Positions 63,788 through 64,000 of a stretch of DNA of 64,000 bases are shown here, in pieces (within the stretch, counting starts at the first letter, position 1; every line of letters begins with the position of its first letter). The DNA comes from Pseudomonadota bacterium (lineage in GTDB: Bacteria; Pseudomonadota; Gammaproteobacteria; Xanthomonadales; Rhodanobacteraceae), in contig JAKAWV010000002.1 of NCBI GenBank assembly GCA_021827205.1, positions 158,423-222,422 on the forward strand. Direction: 5' to 3'. The position numbers were made by a program, and so were the translations under genes. The notes beneath the pieces were generated by a model. It did not search any database and was not told the DNA's origin. It saw only the letters and a list, made by a program, of their open reading frames with translations.

Positions 63788-63987
63788 CCGAGTTCGAGGC
63801 CGAGCAAAAGGCGCGGCGTTTCGTCCAGGACGCCGGGATCTCGGCGGTCCCGGTGGACTTGGGCCTGTACGTGTGCGTATTCCGCTCCATGCCGGGCCAC
63901 GATTCCGGAGCATGCCGGGCCGGCATTCCGCTCGATGCCGGGCCACGATTCCGGTCCATGCCGGCAGGGGTGAGTGAAGCGGGTTAA
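63784..63987 (+). pseudogene. ImmA/IrrE-like peptidase N-terminus, interrupted
   Basis: From GTG 63784 the frame reads TEFEAEQKARRFVQDAGISAVPVDLGLYV, like the start of ImmA/IrrE (M78) metallopeptidases that partner XRE regulators. After about residue 30 it runs into 23-bp tandem repeats and stops at 63985-63987. The HExxH zinc motif is absent. The gene seems cut by an inserted sequence; the rest may lie past the window. Only the N-terminus supports the family call. Confidence 0.5.
63879..63965. repeat. 23-bp tandem repeats, possible insertion-sequence end
   Basis: Nearly four units with an exact 23-bp period start at 63879, 63902, 63925 and 63948. Each begins ATTCCG and contains ATGCCGG. Arrays of 20-25-bp repeats like this mark the ends of IS21-family elements, and the host gene is interrupted just before them. 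No transposase is visible before the window ends, so the element type is an inference. Confidence 0.6.
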
Positions 63988-64000
63988 CCGGACTACCGTG

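Larger units (their letters stand above)
56848..64000. mobile_element. Genomic island at tRNA-Thr (left end; right end beyond window)
   Basis: From the tRNA-Thr CCA onward the content changes from housekeeping to accessory genes: a decayed toxin-antitoxin pair, small unknown genes, a ribbon-helix-helix protein, structured repeats and a ubiquitin-like cassette. The tuf gene expected after tRNA-Thr is absent. No intact integrase is visible. The sequence just inside holds four TGTCCCC repeats (56929-57000 region), possible recombinase arm sites, and a reverse-strand frame ending in the tRNA. The other boundary is not in the window. Confidence 0.7.

Noticed and set aside
63879..63965. Possible CRISPR array
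   Set aside because: The units are directly adjacent with a 23-bp period and no spacers, and no cas gene is present.

Overview
This window is chromosome from a high-GC gammaproteobacterium, most likely Xanthomonadales (Rhodanobacteraceae/Xanthomonadaceae-like). The evidence is gene content and order: rpsP-rimM-trmD-rplS, efp beside epmB, an amidohydrolase-ubiG-gph chain followed by folE2, rng-yhdP-tldD, nadA-nadB, a FimX-type c-di-GMP protein, and the tRNA-Tyr/Gly/Thr cluster that usually precedes tuf. No species call is made.

Layout. 1-12.9 kb: a truncated HvfC/BufC-like end, a small membrane protein, an HNH nuclease, a DoxX-like membrane protein, a slipin, an acyl-CoA dehydrogenase with a lipoprotein, the ribosomal/tRNA-modification operon, FimX, EpmB and EF-P. 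13-21 kb: amidohydrolase, UbiG, Gph, a phytoene-synthase-like protein and FolE2, then a methyltransferase cassette flanked by a duplicated folE2/hydrolase junction, a lipoprotein hydrolase, a GNAT and Maf. 21-32 kb: RNase G, YhdP, TldD and a large tricorn-type protease. 32-41 kb: DsbG-like protein, LpxO-like hydroxylase, a hydratase/phosphotransacylase fusion, DUF502, a thioredoxin, RlmM, a deaminase, a broken Cys-rich gene and GlnS. 41-50.8 kb: NAD biosynthesis, GST, MsrA, a rubrerythrin/Fe-S/DUF3501 operon, a decayed TSUP-DUF1634 relic, OxyR, PrmC and a thioesterase. 50.8-55.8 kb: a chaperone-usher-type surface-fibre operon.

56.3-64 kb: tRNA-Tyr, tRNA-Gly and tRNA-Thr under one strong promoter. 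The expected tuf gene does not follow. Instead a genomic island starts at the 3' end of tRNA-Thr and runs past the window end. It holds a decayed toxin-antitoxin pair, small hypothetical genes, a ribbon-helix-helix protein in a three-gene chain, two hairpin/repeat-rich non-coding tracts, and a ubiquitin-like conjugation cassette.

That cassette is the highlight. A single-domain multiubiquitin-family protein, a ThiF/E1-like adenylyltransferase with an extra N-terminal domain, and a Cys-rich DUF6527 protein overlap each other on the minus strand. A divergent XRE regulator lies next to them, followed by the first ~30 residues of a probable ImmA-type peptidase that runs into 23-bp tandem repeats. 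This looks like a horizontally acquired, probably defensive, ubiquitin-like modification system with its own regulator. Its target and outcome cannot be read from sequence.
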